The notes: a model not told the origin generated them from the sequence alone. 28,210 nucleotides of DNA from an uncultured Muribaculaceae bacterium (GCA_910586595.1 CAJUJB010000034.1:1-28210), one strand, 5' to 3'. Positions 1-9,428 are shown, numbered from the stretch's first letter. Numbers and translations are program-made.

Positions 1-28
1 AGGGATCTTTTCTTCGAGGATTAAGCGC

Positions 29-1066
29 TTACCACATAGGTGTGAAGCCGTCGGTCTTTTCAAGTGCATCGTTGGCACATCCGGTGATTCCGGCATGCTT
101 GGTCGTGTCGAGCTTGAGAATAGGTGCTCCGGGATTGAAGCGGAGACGGCCCATATCAATCCATAGATCGCCTGTGGAATCGGCAAATTTGAAGTAGTAT
201 TTGCCTCCGGTGGCGTCAGAGATACTGCGCCATTGAGTAGACGATACATTGGGCTCGCCGGGGAGTTCGTATCCCAGAGGTACGCTAACCGTGCCCATAA
301 TGCTTGACAGACAGCCAAGGGCCTGTGCGTAATCGAAGTCGGTTGGCACATGCTTGATGAAGAAGGATGCGCGAACAAACCGGTCGGGGCTCTTTACCGT
401 GCCCGGAAGCATGTTGACGCCTCCAACTCCTTCCCAATATGTATTGATGGCTTCCATCTGAGGCAGAGGAGGATCATTGGTGAGCACTTTATATTCTTTT
501 CCACGGTAAGTGTTAAGTTTACCATCGATATACTCCATCACGAGTGTTTCGCCGGTGGTGTCGGTCAGAGCCCAGTGGAGGGTAGAGACCGTGCCTCCGT
601 CAAAAGTCTGGCCAAAGATTCCGAACTCATTCGCCTGAAGCCAAGTGTCAACTTCATCGACTGTAGCGAAATTATCAAGGAAATAGCTTACGAGCATCGA
701 AAGGCTCATCACTGGAGTATTGTCGTTGCCTGTAGCCACTTTGTATACAGTGCCTTTACAGAATAGACCGTTCATCACGAGGCCAACTTCATTCATGCCT
801 TCGGTCACGCCACCGTCGTATCCTACGGCAACTACCGATCCATATTTGGCCGTCCACTTCAGGCATGGATCCTTAGGCATGCTCTGCTTGGCGACTCCCT
901 GAGGATATACATAGATATTTGTTGGGATTGGGGTACGCCAATCGAGGGTCCTTCCCACCAGTACATATCCCTTGTCTCCCTGATATACTACGCGAGAACA
1001 AGCGTCGGCAGGTGCCCATGAGCTCGCGGCCAGAAGGGCTGCGGCTGCAATTTTATAAGCTTTCAT
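29..1066 (-). CDS. Secreted choloylglycine hydrolase family protein (bile salt hydrolase / penicillin V acylase-like)
   Basis: N-terminal-nucleophile amidase of 345 residues that hydrolyses a linear C-N amide bond. Residues 1-22 form a signal peptide ending in Ala, and Cys23 directly follows, so cleavage would expose the nucleophile in the periplasm. Other family residues are visible: Arg39 and Asp42 after the nucleophile (GRTLDW), Asn197 in LTNDPP, and Arg229/Arg232 in the SPDRFVRA stretch. At the loop where bile salt hydrolases usually carry Asn (GLNF) and penicillin V acylases Tyr, this protein has Phe102 (NGLFC). The substrate therefore cannot be fixed: conjugated bile salts, N-acyl amino acids or acyl-homoserine lactones are all possible. 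It lies 42 bp downstream of a MscS-type channel gene on the same strand. The family call is secure; bile salt activity is an inference. Confidence 0.9.
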   Translation of the reverse strand: MKAYKIAAAALLAASSWAPADACSRVVYQGDKGYVLVGRTLDWRTPIPTNIYVYPQGVAKQSMPKDPCLKWTAKYGSVVAVGYDGGVTEGMNEVGLVMNGLFCKGTVYKVATGNDNTPVMSLSMLVSYFLDNFATVDEVDTWLQANEFGIFGQTFDGGTVSTLHWALTDTTGETLVMEYIDGKLNTYRGKEYKVLTNDPPLPQMEAINTYWEGVGGVNMLPGTVKSPDRFVRASFFIKHVPTDFDYAQALGCLSSIMGTVSVPLGYELPGEPNVSSTQWRSISDATGGKYYFKFADSTGDLWIDMGRLRFNPGAPILKLDTTKHAGITGCANDALEKTDGFTPMW

Positions 1067-1108
1067 AATAGTTATGTGTTTATTGTTTCTATTTAAATTA
1101 GGCTGCGG

Positions 1109-2596
1109 CTACTGCTTGCTGTTGTTGACCGGAGCTTTGGGTGGCACCTTTTCTCCTACGCGCGTCGATGCAGGGCTGTCGGGAGAGGCCGGATCTTGGA
1201 AGAACGGGTAAGGAATGCCGTATACATTGTCGATGTCTCCGCCGGGGCTGAGATAACCATCAACCACAGTGTCGCGGCCAGAGGGATTCTCGAAGGTATA
1301 GAGCTGGAAGAAACGCAACATGGCTGCCAGATGCTCGAAGACTGCATCTTGAATGGCCTCATAGGGGAACCATGCAGATGTGGCAGTGAAACAATATACC
1401 TGGAAGGGTATGCCTGCCGCTGTCTGCGGAAGAGTGGAAACGAAGCAATCGCTCGTATGGGAAATCTCAGGATTGGCATCAAGCCACATCTTGAAATAGG
1501 CCCTGAATAGACCAAGATTGGTGTCGATTGTGCCGTCAGCCAGACCTTCGGGATTATCTGCATTGCAGACTTTGCCGGCAGCCTTCTGGGCAAGTTTCCG
1601 GGTTATATACTCGTCCATGAACGGCACTTTGCGGATATTGTCGAGCATCTGTGGCGTAGTGGGAAGAATACTGTCGGCATCGATCATATAGCTGCGGCAA
1701 ATACGGCGTGTATGGCTTTGTTGCATGGTGCGGTAGTTGGTGAAGCTGCCGCTGATAAGGCTGTAGGGTGGGAGATTGGTAGTTGTCTTATCCCAGTTCA
1801 ATACCTTTACTGAAGTCAGTGTAACCTCTTCAACGGTGCCGTTGGCATTTGTGCCCGGCACGGCAATCCAGTCGCCGACATGCAGACTGTCGTTCTCGGA
1901 GAGCTGTACGCCGGCAACGAGTCCGAGAATACTGTCTTTGAAAACTAACATCAATACGGCTGCGAATGCTCCAAGACCGGCGAGGAGGGAGCCGGGTGAT
2001 TTATCGGCAATAATGCAGACTATGATTATGGCTGCGATAATCCACACTATGCCTTTCACAAGCTGGGCCAGCCCCTTGAGAGGGAGCTTCCTCTTATTCT
2101 CGCGGACGTCGATGTGTTTCCATGCCGCCATGATGAAGGCCGAGATGGCAACACAAGATACATAGACCACATAGATAAGTGTGAGTTTGGTGAGGAGACC
2201 CGACAAAGAGTTGTGGTTCGATAGAGTGAACTGGATCAGAATCAGAAATACCAGAGCCGGAATCATGCGGCATAGTTTGTGGAAGAACTTTACCTCCAGA
2301 AGATTCTGATATGCTTCGGAATTCCAGCGTTTGGCGATGGCTCGCGTCGCACCGAAAATTATAACCTGGGCTATATAGCCGACAACGAGAGAAATACCAA
2401 GTACGACGGCAGCGTAGAAGAAGGTTACAATTGTCTGGTTATGCTCGAGACCGAATATAGCAAGTATCCAGTCTACAATTTTCATGATAAACTCAGCGGT
2501 GGCATAGGACACGCCTGTTCGGTCGCCTATGAAATGGGTGACGTCGATTGGGGAATGCCCCGCGGTAGTGGCTAATAGAATAAATGGTGATGACAT
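1109..2596 (-). CDS. MscS-family mechanosensitive ion channel (YbdG/MscM-like)
   Basis: Inner-membrane channel of 495 residues that would open under membrane tension to release solutes during osmotic downshock. Hydrophobic segments lie at roughly 35-50, 58-82, 111-125, 134-158 and 180-196. The pore-lining helix follows at about 201-230, rich in Gly and Ala, and leads directly into the MscS beta domain (FKDSILGLVAG, then a GDWI motif near 241). The extra N-terminal helices and the long C-terminal cytoplasmic tail fit the larger YbdG/MscM subgroup better than the roughly 286-residue MscS. The last 35 residues are Pro- and Ser-rich and probably disordered. The gene ends in TAG and is followed after 42 bp by the amidase gene. 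No promoter matching the Bacteroidetes consensus was found in the 107 bp upstream. Confidence 0.92.
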   Translation of the reverse strand: MSSPFILLATTAGHSPIDVTHFIGDRTGVSYATAEFIMKIVDWILAIFGLEHNQTIVTFFYAAVVLGISLVVGYIAQVIIFGATRAIAKRWNSEAYQNLLEVKFFHKLCRMIPALVFLILIQFTLSNHNSLSGLLTKLTLIYVVYVSCVAISAFIMAAWKHIDVRENKRKLPLKGLAQLVKGIVWIIAAIIIVCIIADKSPGSLLAGLGAFAAVLMLVFKDSILGLVAGVQLSENDSLHVGDWIAVPGTNANGTVEEVTLTSVKVLNWDKTTTNLPPYSLISGSFTNYRTMQQSHTRRICRSYMIDADSILPTTPQMLDNIRKVPFMDEYITRKLAQKAAGKVCNADNPEGLADGTIDTNLGLFRAYFKMWLDANPEISHTSDCFVSTLPQTAAGIPFQVYCFTATSAWFPYEAIQDAVFEHLAAMLRFFQLYTFENPSGRDTVVDGYLSPGGDIDNVYGIPYPFFQDPASPDSPASTRVGEKVPPKAPVNNSKQ

Positions 2597-2703
2597 GATG
2601 AATTAAATGAAGTGCATATACATATCAACTACTGAAACCGTGTCGAGGTTCACTGTAGAGTGATTATTCCTTCATTTGCATTCATTCATGCATACATATA
2701 AAG

Positions 2704-3618
2704 CTAAGTTGGCGTGTTGGCTTGAGCAGCAAGCAGACGGTGGAGCAGCGCGGTGAACTGATAGTTTTTCAATCCCCATCGCGGTGAGACAAGCATCTGG
2801 TCTGGAGCCTGTGCTACAAAACGGTCGACAGCTATGTCTGGCCGAAGTTCTTTCAAAATCCTCGCGCAAAGGCTCGCATACTCTGTTGCCGTAAAACTGA
2901 GGATGTCGGTGAGTTCTCCACGCTCATACATGGTGTGCAGGGGAGTTCCCCGGAGCACTTGAAGTTGGTGGAATTTAACAGCCTCGACTGGCAGTGCACT
3001 GATTTGGCGTACGGTTGCAGCCATCATCTCATCATTCTCCCCCGGAAGACCGAGTATGAGGTGTACGCCTATAGGGAAGCCCTTGGCTGCTGTGCGGTGT
3101 ATGGCGTCGACGGTGGTTTGCCAGGAATGTCCACGATTGATGCGTCGGAGCGTTATATCGTGTGCAGATTCAACTCCAAATTCAATCATAATTTCCTTCC
3201 CAGTCTCGACGCGCAGAGCTTCGAGGGTATCCAGTAAACTGTCGGGAAGACAATCGGGCCGGGTGCCAATTATTATACCTACTACATCATCCTGCGAAAG
3301 AGCCTCAGTATAGGCCTTGACCAAACGCGAGTGGGCTGCATAGGTTCCGGTATAAGACTGGAAATAGGCCAGATACTTCATCTCGGGATACTTGCGGGCA
3401 AAAAATTCTTTGCCTCGCTGTATCTGTTCTGCCACAGGCCGGCCTGCTTTGTCGGCATCCGGACTGAAGGCGGCGTTGTTGCAATAGATACATCCGCCCC
3501 TTCCAAGAGTGCCGTCGCGATTGGGGCAGCCAAGGGCAAGATCGACAGACAATTTCTGTACCTTGCCTCCAAATCTCTCGGAGAGTAGAGTGCCGTATTC
3601 TCTATAATATGGATTCAC
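2704..3618 (-). CDS. Radical SAM protein, TIGR01212/YhcC family
   Basis: Radical S-adenosylmethionine enzyme of 304 residues, the length usual for the YhcC family. The cluster-binding cysteines are Cys31, Cys43 and Cys46, in the CPNRDGTLGRGGCIYC motif that marks this family; its spacing (C-x11-C-x2-C) differs from the classical CxxxCxxC. A GGE-like segment and the LGLPGE motif (near residue 192) fit the radical SAM barrel. The start is GTG at 3616-3618, overlapping the TAG stop of aroC by one base, so the two are translationally coupled. It is the last gene of the block. The reaction is not established for this family, and co-transcription with aroC does not reveal it. Confidence 0.9.
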   Translation of the reverse strand: MNPYYREYGTLLSERFGGKVQKLSVDLALGCPNRDGTLGRGGCIYCNNAAFSPDADKAGRPVAEQIQRGKEFFARKYPEMKYLAYFQSYTGTYAAHSRLVKAYTEALSQDDVVGIIIGTRPDCLPDSLLDTLEALRVETGKEIMIEFGVESAHDITLRRINRGHSWQTTVDAIHRTAAKGFPIGVHLILGLPGENDEMMAATVRQISALPVEAVKFHQLQVLRGTPLHTMYERGELTDILSFTATEYASLCARILKELRPDIAVDRFVAQAPDQMLVSPRWGLKNYQFTALLHRLLAAQANTPT

Positions 3619-4625
3619 TATAGCTTGAGGGCTTTAGCCATCATCATTGCATCAAGAATGGTCATGGCGGCCATGGCTTCGACAACCGGAATGGCGCGGG
3701 GCACCACACATGGATCATGACGTCCGTGAGCTTCAAGAATGACTTTTTCTCTTTGGTCGTTAATGGTCTCCAACGGGCGTGGAAGAGTGGCGACAGGCTT
3801 GAATGCCACGCGGAACACAATGTCGGCACCATTGCTGATGCCTCCTTGTATGCCTCCGCTATGGTTGGTTTGGGTCAGTACACGTCCGGAATCTTCATCG
3901 AGGTAAGGGGTGTCGACTTGCTCGGATCCACGCATGCAGGCAGCTGCAAAGCCATCGCCATATTCAAATCCTTTGGCTGCGTTTATGCTCAGCATGGCAC
4001 CCGCGAGCATGGCCTGGAGTTTTCCGAAAACTGGTTCTCCTAAACCTGACGGAACTCCAGAAACAATACACTCTATAATACCTCCTACGCTGTCGCGGTC
4101 GCGTTTGGCCTCCAATATTTCACCCTCAAATTCGCGAGGGTCGGTTTTAGAGCCGATACGGACAGCGCGAGCCGTGATTGAGATTCCACACATTGCCAGT
4201 ACCTGACGGGCAAGCGCGCCACCAACTACTCTTACAGCAGTTTCTCTCGCTGAAGATCGGCCTCCGCCGCGGTGGTCACGGATGCCATATTTCTGGGCGT
4301 ATGTAAGATCGGCATGGTTGGGGCGGAACGTATGCCGCATATTCTCATAGTCCTTGCTCCGCGCATCGCTGTTTTCGATAATGAAGCCAATGGGTGTACC
4401 GGTCGATTTACCTTCAAATATGCCGGAGAGGAATTTGACGGTATCGGATTCTTTGCGGGCTGTAGTAAGAGATGATTGGCCTGGCCGGCGACGGTCAAGT
4501 TCTTTCTGCACCTCCTCAAAGTTGATTTCGATGCCAGCGGGCATTCCGTCGACCACACCACCTATCGCCGCACCGTGACTTTCTCCGAAGTCTGTAAGCC
4601 GGAATAATTGACCGAAGGTATTCAT
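3618..4625 (-). CDS. aroC: Chorismate synthase
   Basis: Catalyses the last step of the shikimate pathway: 5-enolpyruvylshikimate-3-phosphate loses phosphate to give chorismate, using reduced FMN that is not consumed. The protein has 335 residues, slightly shorter than the usual 350-360. Family signatures are visible: GESHG at 14-18, the Arg/Gly-rich stretch DHRGGGRSSARET in the middle, and RHDPCVVPRAIPVVEAM near the C-terminus. The ATG at 4623-4625 overlaps the TGA of ybaK in an ATGA arrangement, and the TAG stop overlaps the GTG of the radical SAM gene. No other aromatic-biosynthesis gene is in the window. Confidence 0.98.
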   Translation of the reverse strand: MNTFGQLFRLTDFGESHGAAIGGVVDGMPAGIEINFEEVQKELDRRRPGQSSLTTARKESDTVKFLSGIFEGKSTGTPIGFIIENSDARSKDYENMRHTFRPNHADLTYAQKYGIRDHRGGGRSSARETAVRVVGGALARQVLAMCGISITARAVRIGSKTDPREFEGEILEAKRDRDSVGGIIECIVSGVPSGLGEPVFGKLQAMLAGAMLSINAAKGFEYGDGFAAACMRGSEQVDTPYLDEDSGRVLTQTNHSGGIQGGISNGADIVFRVAFKPVATLPRPLETINDQREKVILEAHGRHDPCVVPRAIPVVEAMAAMTILDAMMMAKALKL

Positions 4626-5107
4626 TTTACAAGATCGGTAATGGTCGCAGCGACGAAAGAGATTAAAGTCTCCGGTGCAATTTTAAGTTGGAGGCCACGC
4701 ATGCCGGCACTCACATAAATAGAGTCGAAATTGAGGGCTGAGGAATGGAAGAAGGTAGGGTAGGGCTTCTTCATGCCTACCGGTGAGCATCCTCCGCGAA
4801 TATATCCTGTGAGAGGAAGGAGTTCCTTCATCGCAATCATTTCAGCCTTTTTATCTCCGGCTGCGCTTGCAGCTTTTTTAAGGTCTACCTCGCAATTGCC
4901 GGGTATAACGCATACGAAAAGACCGGTACGCTCGCCTCGCAGGACGAGAGTCTTGAACACCCGGTTGATGTCTTCTCCCAACTGATCGGCCACATGCTGA
5001 GCCGCGAGGTCGTTCTCGTCGACCTCGTATTCCTGGGTGGTGAAATCTACGCCGGCGGCTTCGAGGAGCCGCACGGCGTTAGTCTTGGGGTGTTTCTGTT
5101 TTGCCAT
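4622..5107 (-). CDS. ybaK: Cys-tRNA(Pro)/Cys-tRNA(Cys) deacylase YbaK/EbsC
   Basis: Cytoplasmic trans-editing factor of 161 residues that removes cysteine mischarged onto tRNA-Pro by prolyl-tRNA synthetase. The YbaK fold is recognisable: Lys52 in the VFKTLV motif, the VIPGNCEVDLKKAA segment at about 67-80, and the Gly-rich loop GYIRGGCSPVGMKK at 101-114, which positions the aminoacyl-tRNA end. Length is normal. The start is one base downstream of the trxB stop, and the stop overlaps the aroC start, so it is a middle member of the operon. Specificity for Cys over Ala follows from the family and was not demonstrated here. Confidence 0.95.
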   Translation of the reverse strand: MAKQKHPKTNAVRLLEAAGVDFTTQEYEVDENDLAAQHVADQLGEDINRVFKTLVLRGERTGLFVCVIPGNCEVDLKKAASAAGDKKAEMIAMKELLPLTGYIRGGCSPVGMKKPYPTFFHSSALNFDSIYVSAGMRGLQLKIAPETLISFVAATITDLVK

Positions 5108-5108
5108 A

Positions 5109-6056
5109 TTAATCCTCGTTCATCATCAGGAATCGTTCGGCATCAAGGGCTGCGCGGCATCCCATTCCTGCTGCAGAGACAGCCTGCTGATAGAATGGAT
5201 CGGCTACGTCACCTGCTGCGAAAACGCCCGGAATATTGGTGGCTGTAGATGAGCCTTTGGTCTTTATATAACCCATTTCATCAAGCTCGACGAATTTCTC
5301 AAATACGGCTGTGTTGGGGGTATGACCAATAGCGAGGAAGAATCCTTCTACGCGGATGTCGAATTCGTTTTCGTTTTCAGAGCCTTTATGGCTTACGAGA
5401 TGAGCGCCTTCGAGCATATCTTCGCCGAAGAGTGAGAGAGTCTGGGTATTGAAGAGTACCTCGATTTTCTCATTCTCCATCACACGCTGCTGCATATATT
5501 TCGATGCGCGGAGGTAATCTTTGCGTACAATCATATAGACTTTAGATGCAAGTCCGGCAAGATACAGAGCCTCCTCGCATGCAGTGTCGCCTCCACCTAC
5601 CACAGCAACCGGGCGATTGCGGAAGAAGAAGCCATCGCATGTTGCACAAGCAGAGACACCCATGCCGAGATATTTCTGTTCGTCGGGTAAACCAAGGTAA
5701 CGGGCTGATGCGCCGGTGGAGATAATCACGGTGTCAGCTGTGATGACATGGCCGCCACCGTTTACCTTTACAACGAAGGGGCGCTTGCTGAAATCAACCT
5801 CAGTGACTTCTCCTGAGAGGGTGAGAAGACCGAAACGGGTAGCCTGAGCACGGAAATCTTCCATCATTTTCGGGCCGGTGATGCCTTCAGGATAGCCGGG
5901 GAAATTTTCCACGTCGGTGGTGGTGATAAGCTGACCGCCGGGTTGAGAACCATCAACCATGATAGGGTTGAGATTGGCACGGGCTGTATATATGCCTGCG
6001 GTAAATCCAGCAGGGCCTGAACCTATGATAAGGCATTTGGTTGCTAATTCGCTCAT
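5109..6056 (-). CDS. trxB: Thioredoxin-disulfide reductase
   Basis: FAD-containing enzyme of 315 residues that uses NADPH to reduce thioredoxin in the cytoplasm. The N-terminal FAD motif is GSGPAG at 12-17. The redox-active disulfide is Cys137-Ala-Thr-Cys140. The NADPH Rossmann motif is GGGDTAC at 154-160. The second FAD-contacting motif, AAGDVAD, lies near residue 280. All parts are intact and in standard order for the low-molecular-weight class. It is 19 bp downstream of the LolA-like gene and one base upstream of ybaK. Confidence 0.98.
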   Translation of the reverse strand: MSELATKCLIIGSGPAGFTAGIYTARANLNPIMVDGSQPGGQLITTTDVENFPGYPEGITGPKMMEDFRAQATRFGLLTLSGEVTEVDFSKRPFVVKVNGGGHVITADTVIISTGASARYLGLPDEQKYLGMGVSACATCDGFFFRNRPVAVVGGGDTACEEALYLAGLASKVYMIVRKDYLRASKYMQQRVMENEKIEVLFNTQTLSLFGEDMLEGAHLVSHKGSENENEFDIRVEGFFLAIGHTPNTAVFEKFVELDEMGYIKTKGSSTATNIPGVFAAGDVADPFYQQAVSAAGMGCRAALDAERFLMMNED

Positions 6057-6075
6057 ATGGGTGTGTAGTTATGTG

Positions 6076-6708
6076 TTAACGTAAGTCTACGACCTCCATT
6101 GCCGGGTATTTGGCGGGATCGTAGGTGAATATTGATGCTGATTTGGCTTTACCGGCTGAGATGCTGTTTATGACTACGTCAATAGTACGTCCGTCATCGA
6201 AGTTGACCTTGAGTGCTGTAGGCCATCCGGTAGTAGGGTTTATATAGATGATATAATGACTTATACCGAGACTTTTGTCTCGAGGAGTGAGTTCCACACG
6301 TTTTCTACTTGCGATGTCGTTAAGCAGACGCGATGTGTAGAAGTCGCGATGGGCGGTGAGGATGGCAAAGGGATTGCTTGTCATAACCTCGTCGGTGGTG
6401 GGCTCGGTGATGCTGACTTCCTGAGAAGCTTCGAGAAGAGTCCACTGGGTGCGACCGTCGTACCATACGGCAACCTGAGGGGTTGTCATAGTGTATTTGT
6501 TGCCGCTAAGTATGACAGAGCCTTCTACAGCGCCGCCTCCCCCGTTGATGGTGAACACAGCCTCTACGGAAGGTGAATTAGCGACTTTAGTCCGTAACGC
6601 CGATAATAGAGATTCAGCAGTAGGATTGGCCGCAATCGCACTGAAGGGTATCAGGGCTATCGCTAATGCAATAATGAGGTAAGATAATCCGGTAGTTTTC
6701 ATATCCAT
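6076..6708 (-). CDS. LolA-like outer-membrane lipoprotein carrier protein
   Basis: Periplasmic protein of about 210 residues resembling LolA, the chaperone that ferries lipoproteins from the inner to the outer membrane. A signal peptide starts at the Met-Asp-Met-Lys-Thr-Thr segment and ends at Ala-Ile-Ala, followed by ANPTAESLLSALR, a typical LolA N-terminus. The rest alternates short beta strands of the LolA half-barrel type (VEAVFTIN, EGSVILSG, MTTPQVAVWYDGRTQW, NPFAIL). The ATG at 6706-6708 was chosen because it gives a clean signal peptide; a GTG at 6736-6738, overlapping the ftsK stop as GTGA, is an alternative that adds ten residues. Position directly after ftsK suggests co-transcription. 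LolA proteins are divergent in Bacteroidetes, so the exact cargo is inferred. Confidence 0.85.
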   Translation of the reverse strand: MDMKTTGLSYLIIALAIALIPFSAIAANPTAESLLSALRTKVANSPSVEAVFTINGGGGAVEGSVILSGNKYTMTTPQVAVWYDGRTQWTLLEASQEVSITEPTTDEVMTSNPFAILTAHRDFYTSRLLNDIASRKRVELTPRDKSLGISHYIIYINPTTGWPTALKVNFDDGRTIDVVINSISAGKAKSASIFTYDPAKYPAMEVVDLR

Positions 6709-6734
6709 GTTAACGCGGTCGGGGCATGGTCGGT

Positions 6735-9428
6735 TCACTCGAAAAGGCGTGCAACTTCATCTGGAGTCATAAGCACGTCGCGAGGTTTGGCTCCTTTGGC
6801 GGGGCCTACGATGCCCATCTGCTGCATCTGATCCATGAATCGGCCGGCTTTGTTGAAGCCTATTTCAAATTTTCTCTGAAGACTGGTGATTGAAGCCTGG
6901 GTCTGAGAAGAAATAAAGAGGGCACACCGCTTGAATTCTTCAGTAACCGCGCCATAATCTGCGCCAGATGTCTCACCACCTTCTTCTACAGGAGGTTCTG
7001 GCAACTCATAGCATCCGGTAAAGCCAGGCTGATTACCGATATGGTCGCAAATGGCCTCTACTTCAGGTGTGTCGATAAAGGCACACTGCACACGCTCAAC
7101 AACACCGTTCATCATTGTGAGCATATCGCCTCGTCCGATGAGACGTTGTGCGCCCGGGCGGTCAAGAATAGTTTTACTATCCACGCCCTGAGTGACTTTG
7201 AACGCGATACGGGCGGTGAAGTTAGCTTTAATCATACCTGTAATAATATCGGTAGACGGGCGCTGGGTGGCGATAATCATATGTATGCCGACGGCGCGAG
7301 CCTTCTGGGCAATACGGCAGATGGGATGTGCCACGTCTTTACCGGCCACCATAACCAGGTCGGCATATTCATCTACGATTACCACAATGTATGGCAGGAA
7401 TCGGTGCCCGTTGGCAGGGTTAAGCTGTCGCTGGGTGAATCGGTCGTTATATTCCTCCAGATTACGTACGCGGGCATCTCTCAGCAATTCGTATCGTGAG
7501 TCCATCTCAACGCAAAGAGAGTTGAGCGTGTCAATCACCTTCTTGGGGTCGGTAATTACGGCCTTCTCTTCTTCTGGAAGCTTGGCCAGATATTGACGGC
7601 TGATGGTCTCGAATAGAGAGAATTCGACGGTCTTGGGGTCGACAAGCACGAATTTGAGTTCGTCGGGATGCTTGGAGTAGAGCAGAGAGGTGATAATACA
7701 GTTTAGACCGACAGACTTACCCTGGCCGGTGGCGCCGGCAACGAGGAGGTGAGGCATCTTGGCCAGATCGGCCATGAAGATGTCGTTGGAGATTGTCGCG
7801 CCGAGAGCCATAGGCAGATGCATCTTGGAATTGGCAAATGTCTTTGACTCCAGAACCGTGCGCATCGATACAATCTGAGGCTTGCGGTTAGGCACTTCGA
7901 TACCTACGGTGCCTTTGCCGGGGATAGGAGCTATGATGCGGATGCCTAAGGCCGAAAGGCTCATGGCAATATCATCTTCGAGACTCTTGATCTTGGCGAT
8001 ACGGGTGCCTTGTGCAGGAACTATTTCGTATAAGGTTACTGTCGGGCCGATGGTTGCTTCAATGCGTTGAATTTCGATGTTGTAGCTGCGTAGAGCGTCG
8101 ACGATTAATTTTTTGTTTGCCAGTTGCTCGGCTTCGTTGACCTCGACTGTCTTCGACCGCTCAACAAGCAGGTCGGTCGGAGGGAAGACGTAGTTCGAGT
8201 GGGATGCGCGTACGTCGTAGGGCTGGTCGATGGTTATATGATCGCCGTGGCGGATGGCATCCTGCGGTTCTTCCTCGGCACTCTCGGCGTCGGGCTGTCG
8301 TGTGACGATAATCAGTTCAGGCTCTCCAGGTTCACTCTGAATAGCTTGTTTTTGCTCAGACGGCTCTACATCAATCGGTGTATCGCGTACTTGAAGTTCT
8401 TCGTTATCCTCTTCGGGCTCTTCTTGGGCTTCAAAGGCGTCCAATCCGGGTTGAGGCATGAATCGGTTTGGCTCCGGGGCCTCTTCTGCTGTGTCGGGGG
8501 TGGAGACACCGAATGTATCATTCTCAGTGTCGTCTGAGATTGCAATGGTCGATGGAATTATTTCAGATGAGAGCTCGTCGTCCGACTCATCATCGGCCGG
8601 GCTTTCAAGGTGCTCAAGAGCAATGGATGGCTCTGGATCTTCGGTCAGATCCTGCTCGATAACTGCCGGTTTGCGCCTCATTACCTTGCCTAACAAGCTG
8701 AAGAATTTCCGTAGAGGATGAAGGTATACGGCCACAATCAGCCCGATAAGAAGGACCATCACGGAGTAGGCTCCGAGTGCGCCTGAGTAATCAAGCAGCC
8801 ATCGATTCATGTAATAACCATGTGAGCCACCGAGATGGAAGAGATTGTCGCGGTTGAAGCTGATGAGACCGATGACAATTGATATTGCCACAGCAGTGAA
8901 GAGACAGCGGAAGGTGAAAGAGAAGAAGCTCACTTTCCGTACCCTCATTATGGCCAGACCGATGACAAATATATAAAATGCCAGAACAAACGAGCCAAGG
9001 CCGAAGGTGCTCACCATCATGAGCTCCGCCAACTTTGCGCCGAAAGCACCTCCGGCATTTTCTACATGGTCTCCCGCAGCCACAATCTCTTGTATAGTGC
9101 GGCCATGGATCACGCTTTGGTCTGCCGAATTATTGAATATGAAAGAAATGCCGCATACAGCCATGACAATTCCTGTAAGACACAGAAAAATGCCTAAGCC
9201 AAGATGAGTACGGTAGTCTTTTAGAAAGGATATGAACGTATAGGAATTCTCCTTCTTCCTCGGTTTTGGCTGTCGTCGTGGCGACGGGCCGGCAGGATCC
9301 GGAACAGGGCGGCGCTGTGGTCTGGCAGCCCTTTGGCGTGAAGATGGATTGGTCTTATTCCGGCGATTGGTTACTTCGCCGGTTTCAGTATTTATATATT
9401 CTTCTGTTTCAGTATCGAATGAGCGCAT
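6735..9428 (-). CDS. ftsK: DNA translocase FtsK/SpoIIIE
   Basis: Septum-located ATP-driven DNA pump of 897 residues that clears and aligns chromosome termini during division. Order of parts: a basic N-terminus; four membrane helices (about 73-98, 132-160, 168-188, 215-235); an acidic Asp/Glu-rich linker at about 260-400; the alpha/beta motor with Walker A GATGQGKSVG near residue 565 and the Walker B region VVIVDEYADL; and a C-terminal winged-helix gamma domain (SLQRKFEIGFNKAGRFMDQM) that reads polar guide sequences. No part is missing. The stop overlaps the alternative GTG of the LolA-like gene. The upstream gap to rpe is 54 bp with no obvious terminator, so it is probably read from the dedA promoter or from within the block. 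Confidence 0.97.
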   Translation of the reverse strand: MRSFDTETEEYINTETGEVTNRRNKTNPSSRQRAARPQRRPVPDPAGPSPRRQPKPRKKENSYTFISFLKDYRTHLGLGIFLCLTGIVMAVCGISFIFNNSADQSVIHGRTIQEIVAAGDHVENAGGAFGAKLAELMMVSTFGLGSFVLAFYIFVIGLAIMRVRKVSFFSFTFRCLFTAVAISIVIGLISFNRDNLFHLGGSHGYYMNRWLLDYSGALGAYSVMVLLIGLIVAVYLHPLRKFFSLLGKVMRRKPAVIEQDLTEDPEPSIALEHLESPADDESDDELSSEIIPSTIAISDDTENDTFGVSTPDTAEEAPEPNRFMPQPGLDAFEAQEEPEEDNEELQVRDTPIDVEPSEQKQAIQSEPGEPELIIVTRQPDAESAEEEPQDAIRHGDHITIDQPYDVRASHSNYVFPPTDLLVERSKTVEVNEAEQLANKKLIVDALRSYNIEIQRIEATIGPTVTLYEIVPAQGTRIAKIKSLEDDIAMSLSALGIRIIAPIPGKGTVGIEVPNRKPQIVSMRTVLESKTFANSKMHLPMALGATISNDIFMADLAKMPHLLVAGATGQGKSVGLNCIITSLLYSKHPDELKFVLVDPKTVEFSLFETISRQYLAKLPEEEKAVITDPKKVIDTLNSLCVEMDSRYELLRDARVRNLEEYNDRFTQRQLNPANGHRFLPYIVVIVDEYADLVMVAGKDVAHPICRIAQKARAVGIHMIIATQRPSTDIITGMIKANFTARIAFKVTQGVDSKTILDRPGAQRLIGRGDMLTMMNGVVERVQCAFIDTPEVEAICDHIGNQPGFTGCYELPEPPVEEGGETSGADYGAVTEEFKRCALFISSQTQASITSLQRKFEIGFNKAGRFMDQMQQMGIVGPAKGAKPRDVLMTPDEVARLFE

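Noticed and set aside
2672..2869. 65-codon minus-strand open frame downstream of the radical SAM gene
   Set aside because: It mostly overlaps the radical SAM coding region in another frame and encodes nothing recognisable.
7041..7596. Two overlapping plus-strand open frames of 152 and 134 codons
   Set aside because: Both lie antisense to the motor domain of ftsK, have no recognisable domain and no promoter.
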